Shown here piece after piece: positions 25,863 through 39,141 of a stretch of DNA of 64,000 nucleotides. Where the stretch lies: the NCBI GenBank assembly GCA_964020155.1, contig OZ026561.1, forward strand, positions 2,094,547 through 2,158,546, written 5' to 3'. Each line of letters opens with the position of its first letter. Position 1 is the stretch's first letter. Position numbers and translations under genes: made by a program. A model generated the notes under the pieces. The model had not been told where the DNA came from. It saw nothing but the letters and a program-made list of their open reading frames with translations, and did not search any database. The DNA is from Chondrilla cf. caribensis (taxonomy: Eukaryota > Porifera > Demospongiae > Chondrillida > Chondrillidae).

Positions 25863-26535
25863 TAATGCTATTTGTGATAACATTTGTGCTACTGTAAGAA
25901 TTTGAAATGATTAGATATACTGTATGATAATTATTTTTTATTGTTTTGCTCACAATTTGCTGAACTTCAGTCTCTTAAATATAATTATTATATAATAAGC
26001 TATATATTGTATCATCATAATAATTATAATAACTATATGATATATAATATATTATAATAATTATTAATATAATATATAATAGTCATGATCCAATGCTCTG
26101 GGAAAATTACATCCATATTATGTGTTACTGCTCCTCCTGCTTCTTGTGCAGCTTTTTGCTTGCAAGTATATATAATATAATTAATGGTAAAATGTGTCAA
26201 CATGTGGCACTGCATACCAAGGATGTCCACTTGGTCCATGGGATTGTGGTTAACCAGTCTGGATGCTTTCCATCCACCCCGTATAAAGGTGGTCTGCTGG
26301 GAACCTCTTGCAGCAGTAATAACAATAGGAACAGAATTATAAACCAATTGTGATCATGCCAGATAACTGCATGTATCTACATGCATATATATGGACCCAA
26401 ATAACAAGCTATTTAGGAACTTTGTATTATTACTATTATGCATGGATTCTAGGTCTGGATAAGCGTGACTATGACAACCACTGGAATTCGAAATATTGCA
26501 TTCTAAGTGTCAGTTGCATTGATTCCGTTCGGCAA
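25863..26535. other. AT-rich intergenic spacer
   Basis: The first part is almost pure AT (25980-26090). From about 26090 to 26350 the composition is more mixed, with no readable domain or recognised repeat. Confidence 0.5.
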
Positions 26536-26543
26536 GACGTCAT
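26536..26543 (+). promoter_or_regulatory. CRE/ATF-like site upstream of CD225 gene 1
   Basis: GACGTCAT lies 127 nt before the ATG of CD225 gene 1. Related GACGTCAC sites occur upstream of genes 2, 4 and 5 at comparable distances, which supports a functional CREB/ATF-type site. No binding data are available. Confidence 0.45.
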
Positions 26544-26669
26544 AGGCGTCCCCGAATGTGTGTCTATGATGGAACTCACCCCCGCCTCTGTGGTAAGAAT
26601 ACTTCCGCTGTAGTTCGAAGACGATTGTCTGAAGAGATAGAGCCGGTGTGACAAAGAGATCGAGAGGAG

Positions 26670-29600
26670 ATGAGTTATCAGCCCCTTCAGAACGGTACGT
26701 AGATCAGTCAGTATCGAGATCAGATGTTATTACGTATACCTGTATATTATAGTGTTAGATCACTTCGCCAGGAAGGCTACTTCACGGGGCTATATACGTG
26801 ACCCTAGATCACTACTCATTCGTTAACGAGGCTTATAGGGTAAATTTTGAAGTCGGAATGTAGATACACCCGTTGACTCGGTAAGAAGTCGCTACAGTGT
26901 GGATAATTAACCTTATTCGTTTTACGTATCTATTACGAATGCCGTTACGTTTACACGGTATCCTCCCCTTGCCTGCCGTCGTAGGTACATATAATATTAT
27001 TGTGTGAGTACTATTATGTGCTCCCAACGAATCTATAGACAGACTACTTTGTGCACATACTTTACTGGGTGCCTTGTGAAGTAGCCTCTGGCTAAAGGCC
27101 TTCCCAGTTTGAATAAGTTTCCATAGCCATAACCATAACCATATTATTAATACCATTATTGTAATAATTATTATTGTTATCTATTGATGTGTGACGATTC
27201 TGTACCGAACATACCTGTCATCAGATGTGGATACAACTGATTCAGAAAGGCTATAGGGCAAAAGGATGATTTCCAAAATCGTCAGCCTGGAGCCTATTTA
27301 CGTATAATAATGTTAGGTTACCTTCAGGTTTGTAGACTACATGTAAGGGTCAATATACACTACATGTGTATTATGCATTCCTCGTCATAACCCCTGGGTC
27401 AGTTGTTGGTCCACACTGTATGTTGTAGCAAGTATGGAATGGCTATTGGCAATGTAGTGTATCATACATGTACACACGTGTACATATGCATGGATAGATA
27501 GTGTCGGCATTCAAAACAGAATAAGACTAATGTTGAGTGACTTGTAAGGAATCTGAAGATGACCTTGTGTGAACTGTGTGCAGTGGAACCTTAGTGATCC
27601 TTCCTTACAATCTATGGGACAGCAAATGTATGCCGTAGCACTTTGTTTGCCGGATTAAGATGATGAGAAATGACATAACCAACCCATAATCCTAACCCTA
27701 GCTCTACGGATAGTCATTTAGTGCTTCTCACTAGCTTCAGCTCAAGTGCTTCACAAAGACAGAAGACATGCACAAATGATTCTTTAAGACTGTTGTCTAA
27801 AGACACCCAAAAATCACAAGTTTACTATTTAATATCAAATAACAGTGGTTTGTAAAAGAGATTGCTAAAGTTGGCATATCCCCATAAGTTGGATTTGTCC
27901 GCAGATTTGGCTTTAGCAAGTTTTACTTCTCTCTCTAATTTAATTTGTGGGGATGCTAGTTCTTTCAAGGAAAAAGGTATTCACTTGAAATGTTTAGTAT
28001 GCGCTTTGTAAGGCTTGAACCTGTTCCTTCCTTTCATGAAAAGTTCCCCACCTTTCAACTATGGCTGGTGGCAGTCATTCCTTCATTCCATTCCTGATTC
28101 TGTGGACGAAATAGAATCACAACAACAGGGATCTGTTACAACTTGCATGTCTGAAATATAATATGTACTATATACTATGCTATATGTGTGTACATATTAG
28201 TCAGGAGCCCACAAATTGCAATGTTATTATGATCACAGTAGTGTACATTATTCATTGGATCTAACCTGCATGGCTGTACATGGGCAAGATTGTTGCTTAT
28301 ATATAATATTATGTCCATTATTGTAGTCCCAATTAGTGGTGATTAGTGGTGAACGGTTAGTGTTGTGAGCCTACTTCAGTTGCTATGATTTTATTTTCAG
28401 ATACAACACAGGACTACAACCAACAGCCTCCACCCCAAGGCCAGACCCAACAGCCTCCAAACCAGGCTGACACACAACAGCCTCCACCCCAGGCTAACAC
28501 TACACAGCCTCCACCCCAGGCTAACACCGCACAGCCTCCACCCCAAGGCCAGACCCAACAGCCTCCACCCCAGGGTTACACCCAACAACCTCCACCCCAG
28601 GGTTACACCCAACAGCCTCCACCCCAGGGTTACACCCAACAGCCTCCACCCCAGGGCAACAATCCGCAGTATAACCCACAGCCCTATGCCCACCAACCAC
28701 CTCCCTATGGATACCAGCCTGCCCCACAAGTGATGGCTCCACAACCCTCAGTTGTGAGAAACTATGTTAAATTTGTGGCCCATGCATGTTACTGGTTATT
28801 ACATACAACAAATATTTTTGTCAATGATTACTTGAAACTATATATATAGTACAAATGATGTGGAATGATTAAATCTAGATAGCAGATTATAGCACGCAAG
28901 TGGTGACAAACTTTCCATGTTGTTATAAATTAAAGGAACATGAATTCTGTATTGATTGTGATGGGATGTCACAGTGTTTGAAAAGTTTTTACCTTGCTTA
29001 TATTTTTAAATTACAGACAAACAACACTGTTGTGGTGACCCAGCCAAGCCTCCCAACAATAGTAGCTGTTAGATACAGGCGTGCTCCTGATCATCTTGCT
29101 CTGTCCATAGTCATGACAATACTGTGTTTGTTCTTTTGCCCTGGACCATGTCTTGTATTTAACATCCCAGCATTGATATTCGCATCCCAGGTGAGGAATA
29201 CTGTTGTAATCCAGCATACTTGTGTACCTGAACATAATTCTAGTTTTGCAACTATATACTCTCATTTGGCAATGCATATGTATGTGTAGCAGAGGTTATG
29301 CAATCTGCTATGTACATATAGGAAAGGACTCAGTAATCTCCATTCTCAAGAGCAGCAAATGATTTAATTGTTCGGTTTTACCCTACGTATGTACATGTGT
29401 GGCCATCACTAATCTTGTACTTTATGTAGAAAGCCTCGTCTAAGCCTGCATAGTAGCAATATCTGATCCAGCCTTATTACCCAATATCAATCATCCAGCA
29501 AATGTCACATCAGGTGCGCTAGGTGACATGCCCATCAAGTGTGGTTCTTCGGGGTTGGTACGTACCCTGCCCCCCTAGCGTGATCTTTCAGTGAACTCAC

Positions 29601-30019
29601 CCCAACATAATACTTATGCAAAATGTGAGCTGTACTTCTGATAAGTGGAAGAAAGAGGCTTTAGTACTATTTATGTGATAGACTTCGAATACAGTAATCA
29701 AATCTACAAGAAGATTTCTCATATATAACATAATGACACTGTATGTATATAATATAATATCGATGTGTTTAATGTAAGGTGGGAGAGTTGTCTGGTAAAA
29801 TTTATAACGAACTACTGAACTAGTTTGTACATGAAATTGAATTGTTTCCTGTCATAACCTCTCACTCCACAGGCTAGCGAGCACAACAGCAATGGCGACT
29901 ATGAGGAAGCCAAGAAAGCAGGCAAGGTTGCTCTTGGCTTGAATCTTGCCTCACTGCTCCTTGGGATTGGTACCTATGTTGCTGGAATCATCGTTTCAGT
30001 TCTCTTAGCAATTATATAG
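26670..30019 (+). CDS. CD225/dispanin family proline-rich membrane protein, gene 1
   Basis: Exons at 26670-26694, 28401-28750, 29017-29190 and 29873-30019 (phases 1, 0, 0) give about 231 residues. It starts MSYQPLQN, then a cytosolic Pro/Gln-rich arm of about nine 9-residue repeats (QPPPQGYTQ type). The CD225 domain follows: a hydrophobic re-entrant helix (APDHLALSIVMTILCLFFCPG), a short loop with NSNGDYEEAKKAGKVAL, and a C-terminal transmembrane helix. This family includes IFITM and PRRT proteins, which sit in plasma and endosomal membranes and affect fusion and trafficking. The GD...A..A basic loop and paired Cys near the first helix are the diagnostic features. It is the most divergent of the five copies and probably the older single-copy form. 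The exon 2 donor (GTTGTG) is unusual but fits by homology. Confidence 0.85.
28423..28665 (+). repeat. 27-bp coding minisatellite in exon 2 of CD225 gene 1
   Basis: About nine tandem 27-nt units encode QPPPQxxTQ. Three consecutive units near 28561-28640 are virtually identical, pointing to recent slippage, so length is likely polymorphic. Confidence 0.9.
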
Positions 30020-30349
30020 CTTTAGCTTGACAACTTGTGTGAATTAATTGTAATCATCAGTACCTGATTCTTCTGAATATTCACCACTGTGAAATAATCC
30101 TACTCTATTATCATAATCCATTATTATGTTCCTAGCATAATATGGCATTCTATTCCTATAAGGTATAAGAGTAAACAATTTTAAAATTATTATTAATAAC
30201 AACAGCAATGATAATATTATAATTAATACCATTCTTTAATTCATAATTGCCTCAATTTGTGTTGCAATATTATATCAAAATTCAAATTTGCTCCAAGATT
30301 GTCATGTATACGCGGCTGATAATTATAATTGCGCGCATGTGAGCACGGC
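30020..30349. other. Spacer between CD225 genes 1 and 2
   Basis: This short AT-rich spacer has no gene. From about 30255 on it matches the upstream regions at 35330, 42540 and 50540, so it marks the left edge of the duplicated unit. Confidence 0.6.
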
Positions 30350-30357
30350 GACGTCAC
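30350..30357 (+). promoter_or_regulatory. CRE-like site, CD225 gene 2
   Basis: GACGTCAC lies 110 nt before the ATG, inside an upstream block conserved among units (GAGCACGGCGACGTCACG, then ATTTCCGC). Confidence 0.45.
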
Positions 30358-30466
30358 GGATTTCCGCTTGTGGTCGGGCTTACCTGAATCTAGATCTGTG
30401 GAGAAGTCTCGAAGCCACTCAACGTACGAAGTTTGATTTTTCTTTATTTCTCAAGTTGGAACGAAG

Positions 30467-33400
30467 ATGAGCTACCAACCGTTGGACAGTGGTATGTAGA
30501 TTTCTTATAAGACAGGGTTAGGCGTAGGTCATAAGTTTATAGCGAATGTACCTGCATGAACGTCTGCCACTTCTCTACGACAGGACAAATTATATCGATT
30601 ACGACAGGGTATCAGGGTAACGTATTTAGACTGGGGAGCCTTTGGCCATTGGCTATTCTCACAGGCACCCAGTGACCATATGGAGTCAATTATAACTAGA
30701 AAGCCTGTAACTAATGATTTCTTGAATTCGTAGTATATAGGAATTGCGTATAATCCTCTACTGTGCGTTTGTCTCAGATTAAACCATTGCCTTTGCCAAG
30801 TTAGAGGTACTCCATTAAGTATATGCTGTCGGGATAATCCGTTTGCATTCAGGAACGTTGAGAAACGCAGTCTGGTTAAGAGAGTTCTTCAACTGGACGT
30901 TTCAACCTGTGGGTCGTCTTTAGCCGTAGCCAAGTACATGCTATTCTAATATCATAATGGATTCGAGTAGGGATGAGGCTTATACACTGTCATAATGATA
31001 TAACATTATAGGATTAATTGGTGAGCTACATTGGGGTAATTCTGATCATATTTTGATTCTGATCAGTGATAAATTCCCCTCCTGTTGTACCTGGGAGGGC
31101 TGGAAGTGGCTGACTTCCCTGTCAGGTGGGTTTTGCTGAAGGTTGTCTTGATCAGCAGAACACTGCAGCTGCCCTCAAAAGGGTGTAGTATCAAATGTGA
31201 AGCTACTGTAGGGAACTGTCAAATCACAAGTTATTAGAATAATATGTGATTGGAAATACCCCATTTTACTTGCCAAATGTGTGGAACACAATAGACGATG
31301 ACCACAAGGACTCATTTTACGGCCACCACTCACAATAGCGGGTTCGTTGACCCCAGTGACCCCATTGTTGTAGGGGTGGGCGTAAGAATGCATGTTGCCT
31401 GTTGGAGACAAACTAAAGCATACACCAGAATAACATGGTGATGACCACGTGATGGAGAAATGAGTATATACTGGGATGCAGTGCGTAGATGTTCCAGGCT
31501 AGAATGGTCTAGGCTACACAAGACTACTGTTATTTTATGTACAATAATGATGGCTATTTCATAGTAGGGTTGAGTAATCTGCATTTTAATGTCATTGTCA
31601 CAGATGATATAAGCATGGTTGTAGTCAATGCTGCTCTACCAGTTAAGAATCATATATCTCACTTTTGTGGGCTACTTTGCTGTTATTTTTAATTTTGTGT
31701 GAATGGACAGTGTCAGTGGAAGGGGTTAGGCTTTTAAGGGTCATAGGCATACACTAGAACCTGTCCAACCCAACACCTCTCTAAACCGACAAATGCTTAA
31801 ACAGGCACCAAATTCCAAGCACGGACACTTTTTCAATGCAAAATGACCTGCCTAATCCGATAAATGCCTAATCCGAAAACTGACATTGATTTCGGAGTCC
31901 CCAGAATAAAAAGTACCTCTACAATCTGACAATTGTACTGAATCCGTTTGATTTTCTCTGCATTCATCTGCCGTCGAGCTTGTGGGCACCATGTTCTTTC
32001 ATTATGCAATACAACTGAACGGTATTCCCAAACAAACAGTTCCCTACAGTAGGTTCACATTTGATACCACCCAGTAATCGGGTCCTGGTTAACGGGTCAT
32101 GCAAGGAAACTTTTCCCCATGTGTATAGGTTATAAAAGGAGGTGATAAAGTAGAATCTCAAAATGGTAAAAAGGAGTCTCAAAGAAATTTCATTAGTAGA
32201 CAAAATTGCTCTTATCAGAGCAAGTGGAGCGAAACCAAAACCTACACAGCACTTTGACATACTTTTTGAAAAATAACATTGAGTAATGTTCACACATGTA
32301 CATGTATTTATATTGATTATAATATCTGACTATATCTCTTGTTACATGTATTTGTGTACCTATAGCTCTCGTTATTGTATCCCTATTAACAATGTCAATA
32401 CAGTATACATGTTAATAAGTGGCTCCTGAATTTTTATTTAATTGACGATGAAATCTCTCTAATCTGACAACCTGGTAATCAGATATTATTTTCATTCCCC
32501 ATTGAGTGTCGGATTAGAGGTTTTACTGTATAACTTTTTTGGACATACTCAAGTTTATTGATATTATGATAAATAAAGCTATTCAGTTTCTGAACATAAT
32601 GGATGTATACATATGTATGTAATGATATGATCTTTTGGAGACACTATTTGAGAAAATTGCATGCATCATGTTACTCTGATCAAGCTGTTTCAGCATTTAA
32701 ACATCACACACGAAACTCTTGTAAGTTGGAAGTATACACGCTGTAAAGTCAATAAGATCTCAGAATGTAGAATCTTCCTGTAGTGATTTCTTTATTGCCA
32801 TTATTATTAATAATTATAGTTCCAATTGTGAGATTGCCCTAGTGTTCTGTGAAACAATTAAAATAAAATATTCTTGAATTTCATTATTATGCAATGGAAT
32901 TATTGTGCTCCTCAGATGACTCAGACGATCCTCTTCTGCCTCAAGATGAAAGAACTCCACTTCAACCTCAGGCACAACCCAACGACGTTCCAACTTCGTC
33001 TGAGGATTACACTCCACAACCTCCACCTGCAGGTGGTACCCAGCATCCTCCACCCATAGGTAACACCCAGCAGCCCCCACCTGTCGACTACACCAAGCAA
33101 CCCACCCCCATGGGCTACACCCAACAGCCACCACCTGCAGGTGAAATGCAGCAGTATCCACCCTATGGATACCAGCCTGCCCCAGGTGTGATGGGTGTAC
33201 AACAACCTGGAGTGAGTTTTTGCCATTCTACAACTCGTGCACATCTCATGCATGATCATTCATACAATGTATACCTCTCTCCTATTTGCAGTCAACTGAA
33301 GTTGTAGTTACACAACCAACTGTTCAGCCACCAATGTCTGTGCAGTATACAAATGCCCCCGAACATCTCATTCTGTCCATCATCACGATGGTCCTTTGTA

Positions 33401-34766
33401 CTTTGGCCTGTCCACTGGTGTGTCTTCCTCTGAACATACCAGCATTGATTTGCTCTATTCGGGTAAGGTATTGCGACAATCGTGTTGTCATACGTGACTG
33501 TATTTGCAAGAAGGGGTCAATTCATGGGTTGTCAAATATTTTGAGTAACTTCTTGTAGAAATTATCCAACATGCTAGAACAACTCAAAGCCAATAGTAAG
33601 TGGACAAACGTTGAAAACTTGGATGAATTATTGATGAAACAATTTGACGTGAAATCGGTGCACAGAAAGATATTTCACTTTTGAGAAACTTGCTGAAATA
33701 ATGAATATATACCTTTCAAATTGCAATTTTTGATTTAAACTATTTTGATCTATACTTTTGATTATCCTGTGGTGTTTCACCCCATTTCGATTACTATTAG
33801 CATAGTTTTGAGACATTTCCACTGTAATGTGCTCATACAAAACTCCATTCGCCCAATATATCATTTAAAACTAGCAGTCAATTACATTGGTCCATCGCTA
33901 CCTGCTGTAAAACCATGAATTTTCCATAGATGCTATAATGACTATATAGGCAGAGAAGTTCATTACAACGATACAATGACAATTGGTGCACCTTACTCTT
34001 CAATTTGTAGTATAAATTGTCGGTGAATACTTTCAGTAACAACTTTGCAGTTGTACAAATTTCCCTTCAGGAGCTCCCAGCGTCATCAACACATGACAAT
34101 ATGAATAATAACAATAAAGGATATCCAAAATACCAGAAGTATACTTCAAACTACATATCTGTACCTTTAAATATAGTATAGACACAACATAAGGACCAGT
34201 GTAATTGTAATAAATTGCTAGAAAAGGGAATATGTTGTTTAGAACGCAGTCAAAAGTGTTGTAGTAGACATTTGTCTGTTCGCTGTTTTAAATTTATTGT
34301 TGACTCGGTAGGGTTGCTATAGATTGCCTGCACTAGTTACATGTCCTCTGTACAACAGCACGTTTACAAGGACGTGTATATAGTCCGCTTATGACAACAT
34401 GAGTTGTGGGTGCTAATGTATTTAGTCAGATGTACACTGTAATCTCCTGGTTGAAACATTGAGGACCCATGGTTGATGGAGTGAAATGGTTTTATTGTTT
34501 TATGAGTAATATGTGTTAAAATATATACTGTAAGTAACAAAATTATAATGACATGCCACAAACATTTCTGTACTCTCTAAATGCAGGCCAGTAGCTACAA
34601 CACTGATGGTGACTACGACAGGGCCAAGAAAGCTGGGAAGATTGCTCTCACTCTGAATTTGATATCGCTGATTACTGGAATTGTTCTCTGGGGTGTTTAT
34701 ATTTTGATATCTGTCATCACCACTATTGCCACGGTTGTCATAGCTAACAATTCTTACTCATACTAA
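30467..34766 (+). CDS. CD225/dispanin family protein, gene 2
   Basis: Exons at 30467-30491, 32916-33211, 33292-33462 and 34587-34766 (phases 1, 0, 0) give about 223 residues. The product begins MSYQPLDS, continues with an acidic DDSDDP stretch and five Pro-rich repeats ending QPAPGVMGVQQPG, then the CD225 domain: NAPEHLILSIITMVLCTLAC, PLNIPALICSIR, NTDGDYDRAKKAGKIAL and a final transmembrane helix ending NNSYSY. The large first intron holds the pogo-type element. An in-frame ATG at 32894 would allow an alternative first exon reading MELLCSS into exon 2. Exon 4 and about 280 bp after the stop are nearly identical to gene 3. Confidence 0.87.
31752..32528. mobile_element. Internally deleted pogo/Tigger-type DNA transposon
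   Basis: The ends form imperfect inverted repeats: left CACTAGAACCTGTCC, right (complement) CAGTAAAACCTCTAATCC, typical of Tigger-like termini. TA dinucleotides flank both ends (31750-31751 and 32529-32530). The paralogous introns at about 36727 and 44091 read straight across without the insert, which confirms the 777-bp element and its TA target duplication. It inserted after the split of unit 2 from the others, or was lost from them. Confidence 0.8.
32163..32276 (+). pseudogene. N-terminal remnant of a CENP-B/pogo-type transposase
   Basis: A short frame of 37 residues reads MVKRSLKEISLVDKIALIRA and closes at a stop. It looks like the start of the first helix-turn-helix of pogo/CENP-B family transposases. 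The DDE catalytic region is absent, so this is a deletion derivative. Confidence 0.55.
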
Positions 34767-35526
34767 TTATGAAGTGTTGCTCGCAAGACCATTGCTGCAT
34801 ATAATATGCTATACATCAAATGTATCTGAAAATCAAGAATCTTTCATGTGACAGTCTTTATTTCTTTCATCGAACAATATGTATCTTTTGCTTCAGTTTA
34901 ATCTTTTGGTAGATTTAATGATATATCAGTAAACTTTGTATGGTTATGGCTATGTATTTTAATTTGTTGTATCATAGCCCCTGAATAACTATGGTTTTAA
35001 GTTCATTTAGAATGTAAATTTGAAATGTCTTTAAAAGTGAAGTTGTTGTCGTGGTAATATTATGTGGGGATATCGATATTCGAACAACATCAGAAATATC
35101 TATTATCGTTGACTCAGACTGCATGCTGTATATATCAGTATATATATGAATTGTTGTGGTATTTACAGGCTGTACACCCATTGGCTTCATGCATGCATGC
35201 TATTGTCGTTCTGAGGAAATGCTGTTGTAACTTGTTATATTATTATCCAGATAGCACCCTGTTTTACATAGAATATTCTAATTGGAAGATATCAGTTAAA
35301 GTCCATCAGTTGGACACGTACGTACAGTATACGCAATGATAATAGAGGATGGTAATTATAATTACGCGCATATGCATAATATAGCACGGCGACGAATTTC
35401 CGCTTCTGCACGTGGGTGACCAAGGGGGGGTTACCGTAATCAGAGACCATAGATCTGTGAACAAGTCTCGAAGCCACTCAACGTACGAGGTTTGATTTTG
35501 TCTTTATTTCTCAAGTTGGATCGAAG
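34767..35526. other. 3' flank of CD225 gene 2 and upstream region of gene 3
   Basis: 34767-35031 matches the sequence after gene 3 (39142-39414). 35040-35310 is not shared with the other units. From about 35320 the conserved promoter block begins again. In this copy the GACGTCAC site is reduced to GACG at 35391-35394. Confidence 0.6.
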
Positions 35527-38500
35527 ATGAGTTACCAACTGTTGGACAGTGGTATGTAGATTTCTTATAAGACAGGGTTAGGCGTAGGTCATAACTTTTA
35601 TAGCGAATGTACCTGAACGTGTCACTTCTCTAAGACAGGACAAATTATATCGATCAACAGTGACCACATATGGGGTCAATTAGAGTAAACAATCAATTTT
35701 CGGACGAAGTCTTTAGTCGAGTGGAAGATAAAGGAAAATCCACCAAAACACATTCCCATATACCTCTACGTATGTGCGCTAAATTCTGCTAGCATCAACG
35801 CGAAACGTCGAGAATTGAAGAAACCCGAACTTGTAATCTGACCCTCTTTGACAATCGAAGGAATCGGACGGATTTATATTGCCAGTAGAAATTCGTCCGA
35901 AATTTGATGCTAAATGTAATAATATAACTTTATAGGATTAATTGGTAAGCAGAGGTAATTCTCATCATGCATTGATTCTGATCAGTGGTAAATGACTATG
36001 TTGTACCTGGGAGGGCTGGAAGTGGGTGACTTCCCTGTCAAGTAGGTTTTGCTGAAGGTTGTCTTGATCAGTAGAACACTACAGCTGCCCTCAAAAGGGT
36101 GTAGTATCTAATGTGAAACTACTGTAGGGAACTGTTAAATCACAAGTTACTAGAATAATATGTGATTGGAAATACCCCATTTAACTAGCCATATGTGTGG
36201 AACACAATAGACAATGAGGACAAGGATTCATTTTTACAGTCACTGCTCACAATAACGGGTTTGTTGACCCCAGTGACCCCATCATTGTAGGCGGCAGGTG
36301 TGAGAATGCATGTTGCCTATTGGAAACAAATTGAGGCATAAACCAGAATACATAATAAACATGAAAACGATACATAATAAACATGAAAACCACGGATACA
36401 GCTCTCTAGCTTGAACATTGTAAACAGAAAAATAATAAATTAGATTTGGCCCACAACCGTGAAAATAAAATCCGCGTAAAATCATCAAAGTTAGGCAACT
36501 GCGAAAGTTTAGTATTGCGAATATTTTCGTACATACAGTATTTCATAGTAGGGCTAAGTAATCTGCACTATAATGTCATTGACACAGATAATAAGCATGG
36601 TTGTAGTCAATGCTGCTCTACCAGTTAAGAATTGTATATCTCAATTTTGTGGGCTACTTTGCTGTTATTTTTAATTTTGTCTGAATGGACAGTGTCAATG
36701 GAAGGGGTTAGTCTGGTAGGGTCATAGGCATATCTCTTTTTTGAACATACTCAAATTTACGGATATGATAAATAAAGCTTTTCAGTTCTAAGCATTATGT
36801 GCGTATATGTATGTACCCCGATGCGTGGGCGTTTTCAATCAACTACAAGAGCGCCGACACGAGTACACTCGCGATGTACTGGGGTACATTTGTGATGTAC
36901 CCCAGTTTTTGTAAGTGGCATTATTTAATCTAACAAGCTTCGGATTGTTACTGAGCGAACGATGAAACTCGCCGAACCCATGAGCCTCGGAATATTTACT
37001 GCGCGAACGAGGAAGCTTGCCGAACCCAAAAGCCTCAGAATATCTACAAAACGAACGAACAAACGAACAAGGGAAACTTGCCACAAACCCACGAACCTTA
37101 GAATATTTACCGAACGAATGAGGAAACTTGCCGGAACCAAGAACCTTAGAATATCTACAGAACGAACGAACAAAATAGGAAACTTGCCAAAGCAACGAAC
37201 CTAGGAGTATTAACTTTACCGAACGAAAGAGGAAACTTGCTGAAATGAATTTGCCTACGGGGTACATACTAGTTATACCCCGCTTTCGGCATGTATGTGA
37301 TGATCTCAGAATGTAGAATCTTACTGTCGGTGAATAAGTTTATTTAGACTTTTATTGCAATTATTATTATAATAATAATTATAGTTCCAATTGTGAGATT
37401 GCCATAGTGTTCTGTTAAAGAATTATGATAAATATTTTTGAACTTCATTAATATTGCAATGGAATTATTGTGCTCCTCAGATGACTCAGATGATCATCAA
37501 GACGAAAGAACTCCACTTCAACAACAAGCACAACCCAACGAAGTTCAGACTTCGTCTGAGGATTACACTCCACAACCTCCACCTGCAGGTGGTACCCAGC
37601 ATTCTCCACCCATAGGTAACACCCAGCAGCCCCCACCTGTTGACTACACCAAGCAACCCACGGCCCCCATGGGCTACACCCAACAGCCACCACCTGCAGG
37701 TGAAATGCAGCAGTATCCACCCTATGGATACCACCCTGCCCCAGGTGTGATGCGTGTACAACAACCTGGAGTGAGTTTCTGCCATTCTACAACTTGTGCA
37801 CATGTCATGCATGATCATTCATGCAATGTATGCCTCTCTCCTATTTGCAGTCAACTGAAGTTGTAGTTACACAACCAACTGTTCAGCCACCAATGTCTGT
37901 GCAGTATACAAATGCCCCCGACCATCTCATTCTGTCCATCATCACGATGGTCCTTTGTACTTTGGCCTGTCCACTGGTGTGTCTTCCTCTGAACATACCA
38001 GCATTGATTTGCTCTATTCGGGTAAGGTATTGCGACAATCGTGTTGTCATACGTGACTGTATTTGCAAGAAGGGGTCAATTCATAGGTTGTCAAATATTT
38101 TAAGTAACTTCTTGTAGAAATTATCCGACATGCTAGAACAACTCAAAGTCAATAGTAAGTGGACAAACATTGAAAACTTGGATGAATTATTGGTGAAACA
38201 ATTTGAAGTGAAATCAGTGTACAGAAAGATATTTCACTTTGAGAAAGTTGCTGAAATAACGAATATATACCTGTCAAATTGCCATTTTTCGGCATGATAC
38301 TATTTTGATCTGTACTTTTAATTATCCTGTTGTGTTTTACCCCATTTCAATTACTATTAGAAGTGTTTTGAGACATTTCCACTGTAATATACTCATACTA
38401 AACTCCATTCACCCCATATATCAAAACTAGCAGTCAATTGCATTGGTCCATCACTACCCTGCTGTGAAACCTTGAATTCTCCAACACGTGATGATGTGAA

Positions 38501-39141
38501 CAATAAAAGTGAAGGATATCCAAAATACCAGAACTACGTATCTGTACCTTTAAACAAAGTATTAGACACAACATAAGGACCATGCAGTATTATGTATTGT
38601 TTTGAAAGCAGTCAAAAGGGTTGTAGTAGGCATTTGTCTGTTTGTTGTCTTCATTTATTGTTGACTCGGTAGGATTGTTATAGATTTGTTACATGTCCTC
38701 TGTACAACAGTATTTTTTACAAGGACATGTAGTCCCTTTATTACAACATGAGTTGTGGGTGCAATTTGAGTCAGATGTACACTGTAATCTCCTGGTTGAA
38801 ACATTAAACTATTTATAATTAGAGGGAAAGGGAGGACCCATGGTAACGTTGATGGTGTGAAAAGTTTCAATTGTTTTATGAGTAATATGTGCTGAATATA
38901 TACTGTAAGTAACAAAATTATAATGACATGCCACAAACATTTCTGTACTCGCTAAATGCAGGCCAGTAGCTACAACACAGATGGTGACTACGACAGGGCC
39001 AAGAAAGCTGGGAAGATTGCTCTCACTCTGAATTTGATATCGCTGATTACTGGAATTGTTCTCTGGGGTGTTTATATTTTGATATCTGTCATCACCACTA
39101 TTGCCACGGTTGTCATAGCTAACAATTCTTACTCATACTAA
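35527..39141 (+). CDS. CD225/dispanin family protein, gene 3
   Basis: Exons at 35527-35551, 37481-37770, 37851-38021 and 38962-39141 give about 221 residues. The first exon encodes MSYQLLDS, with Leu where the others have Pro. The Pro-rich arm has five repeats, and the CD225 domain is almost identical to gene 2. The terminal exon and its 3' flank belong to the gene 2 type, but a partial exon 4 of the gene 5 type follows at 39420. The upstream CRE-like site is lost, so regulation may differ. Intron 1 carries the minisatellite at 36955-37240. Confidence 0.85.
36955..37240. repeat. Degenerate minisatellite in intron 1 of CD225 gene 3
   Basis: Units of about 45-60 bp contain CGAACGA(A)GAGGAAACTTGCC and CCTCAGAATATCTAC-like segments, repeated five or six times. 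Related arrays sit in genes 4 and 5. Relative to gene 2 the block from about 36814 to 37283 is extra, with ATGTATGT near both edges. Confidence 0.75.

Noticed and set aside
28397..28744. Minus-strand Gly/Leu/Arg frame opposite the proline-rich exon
   Set aside because: It is the antisense shadow of the 27-bp coding repeats; the same shadow appears at the other CD225 copies.
36955..37240. CRISPR-like array
   Set aside because: Units are degenerate and contiguous with no distinct spacers, and the genome is eukaryotic.
36839..37267. Minus-strand 142-residue Ser/Phe/Arg-rich frame and similar frames in genes 4 and 5
   Set aside because: They arise from the intronic minisatellite, and frames differ between copies.
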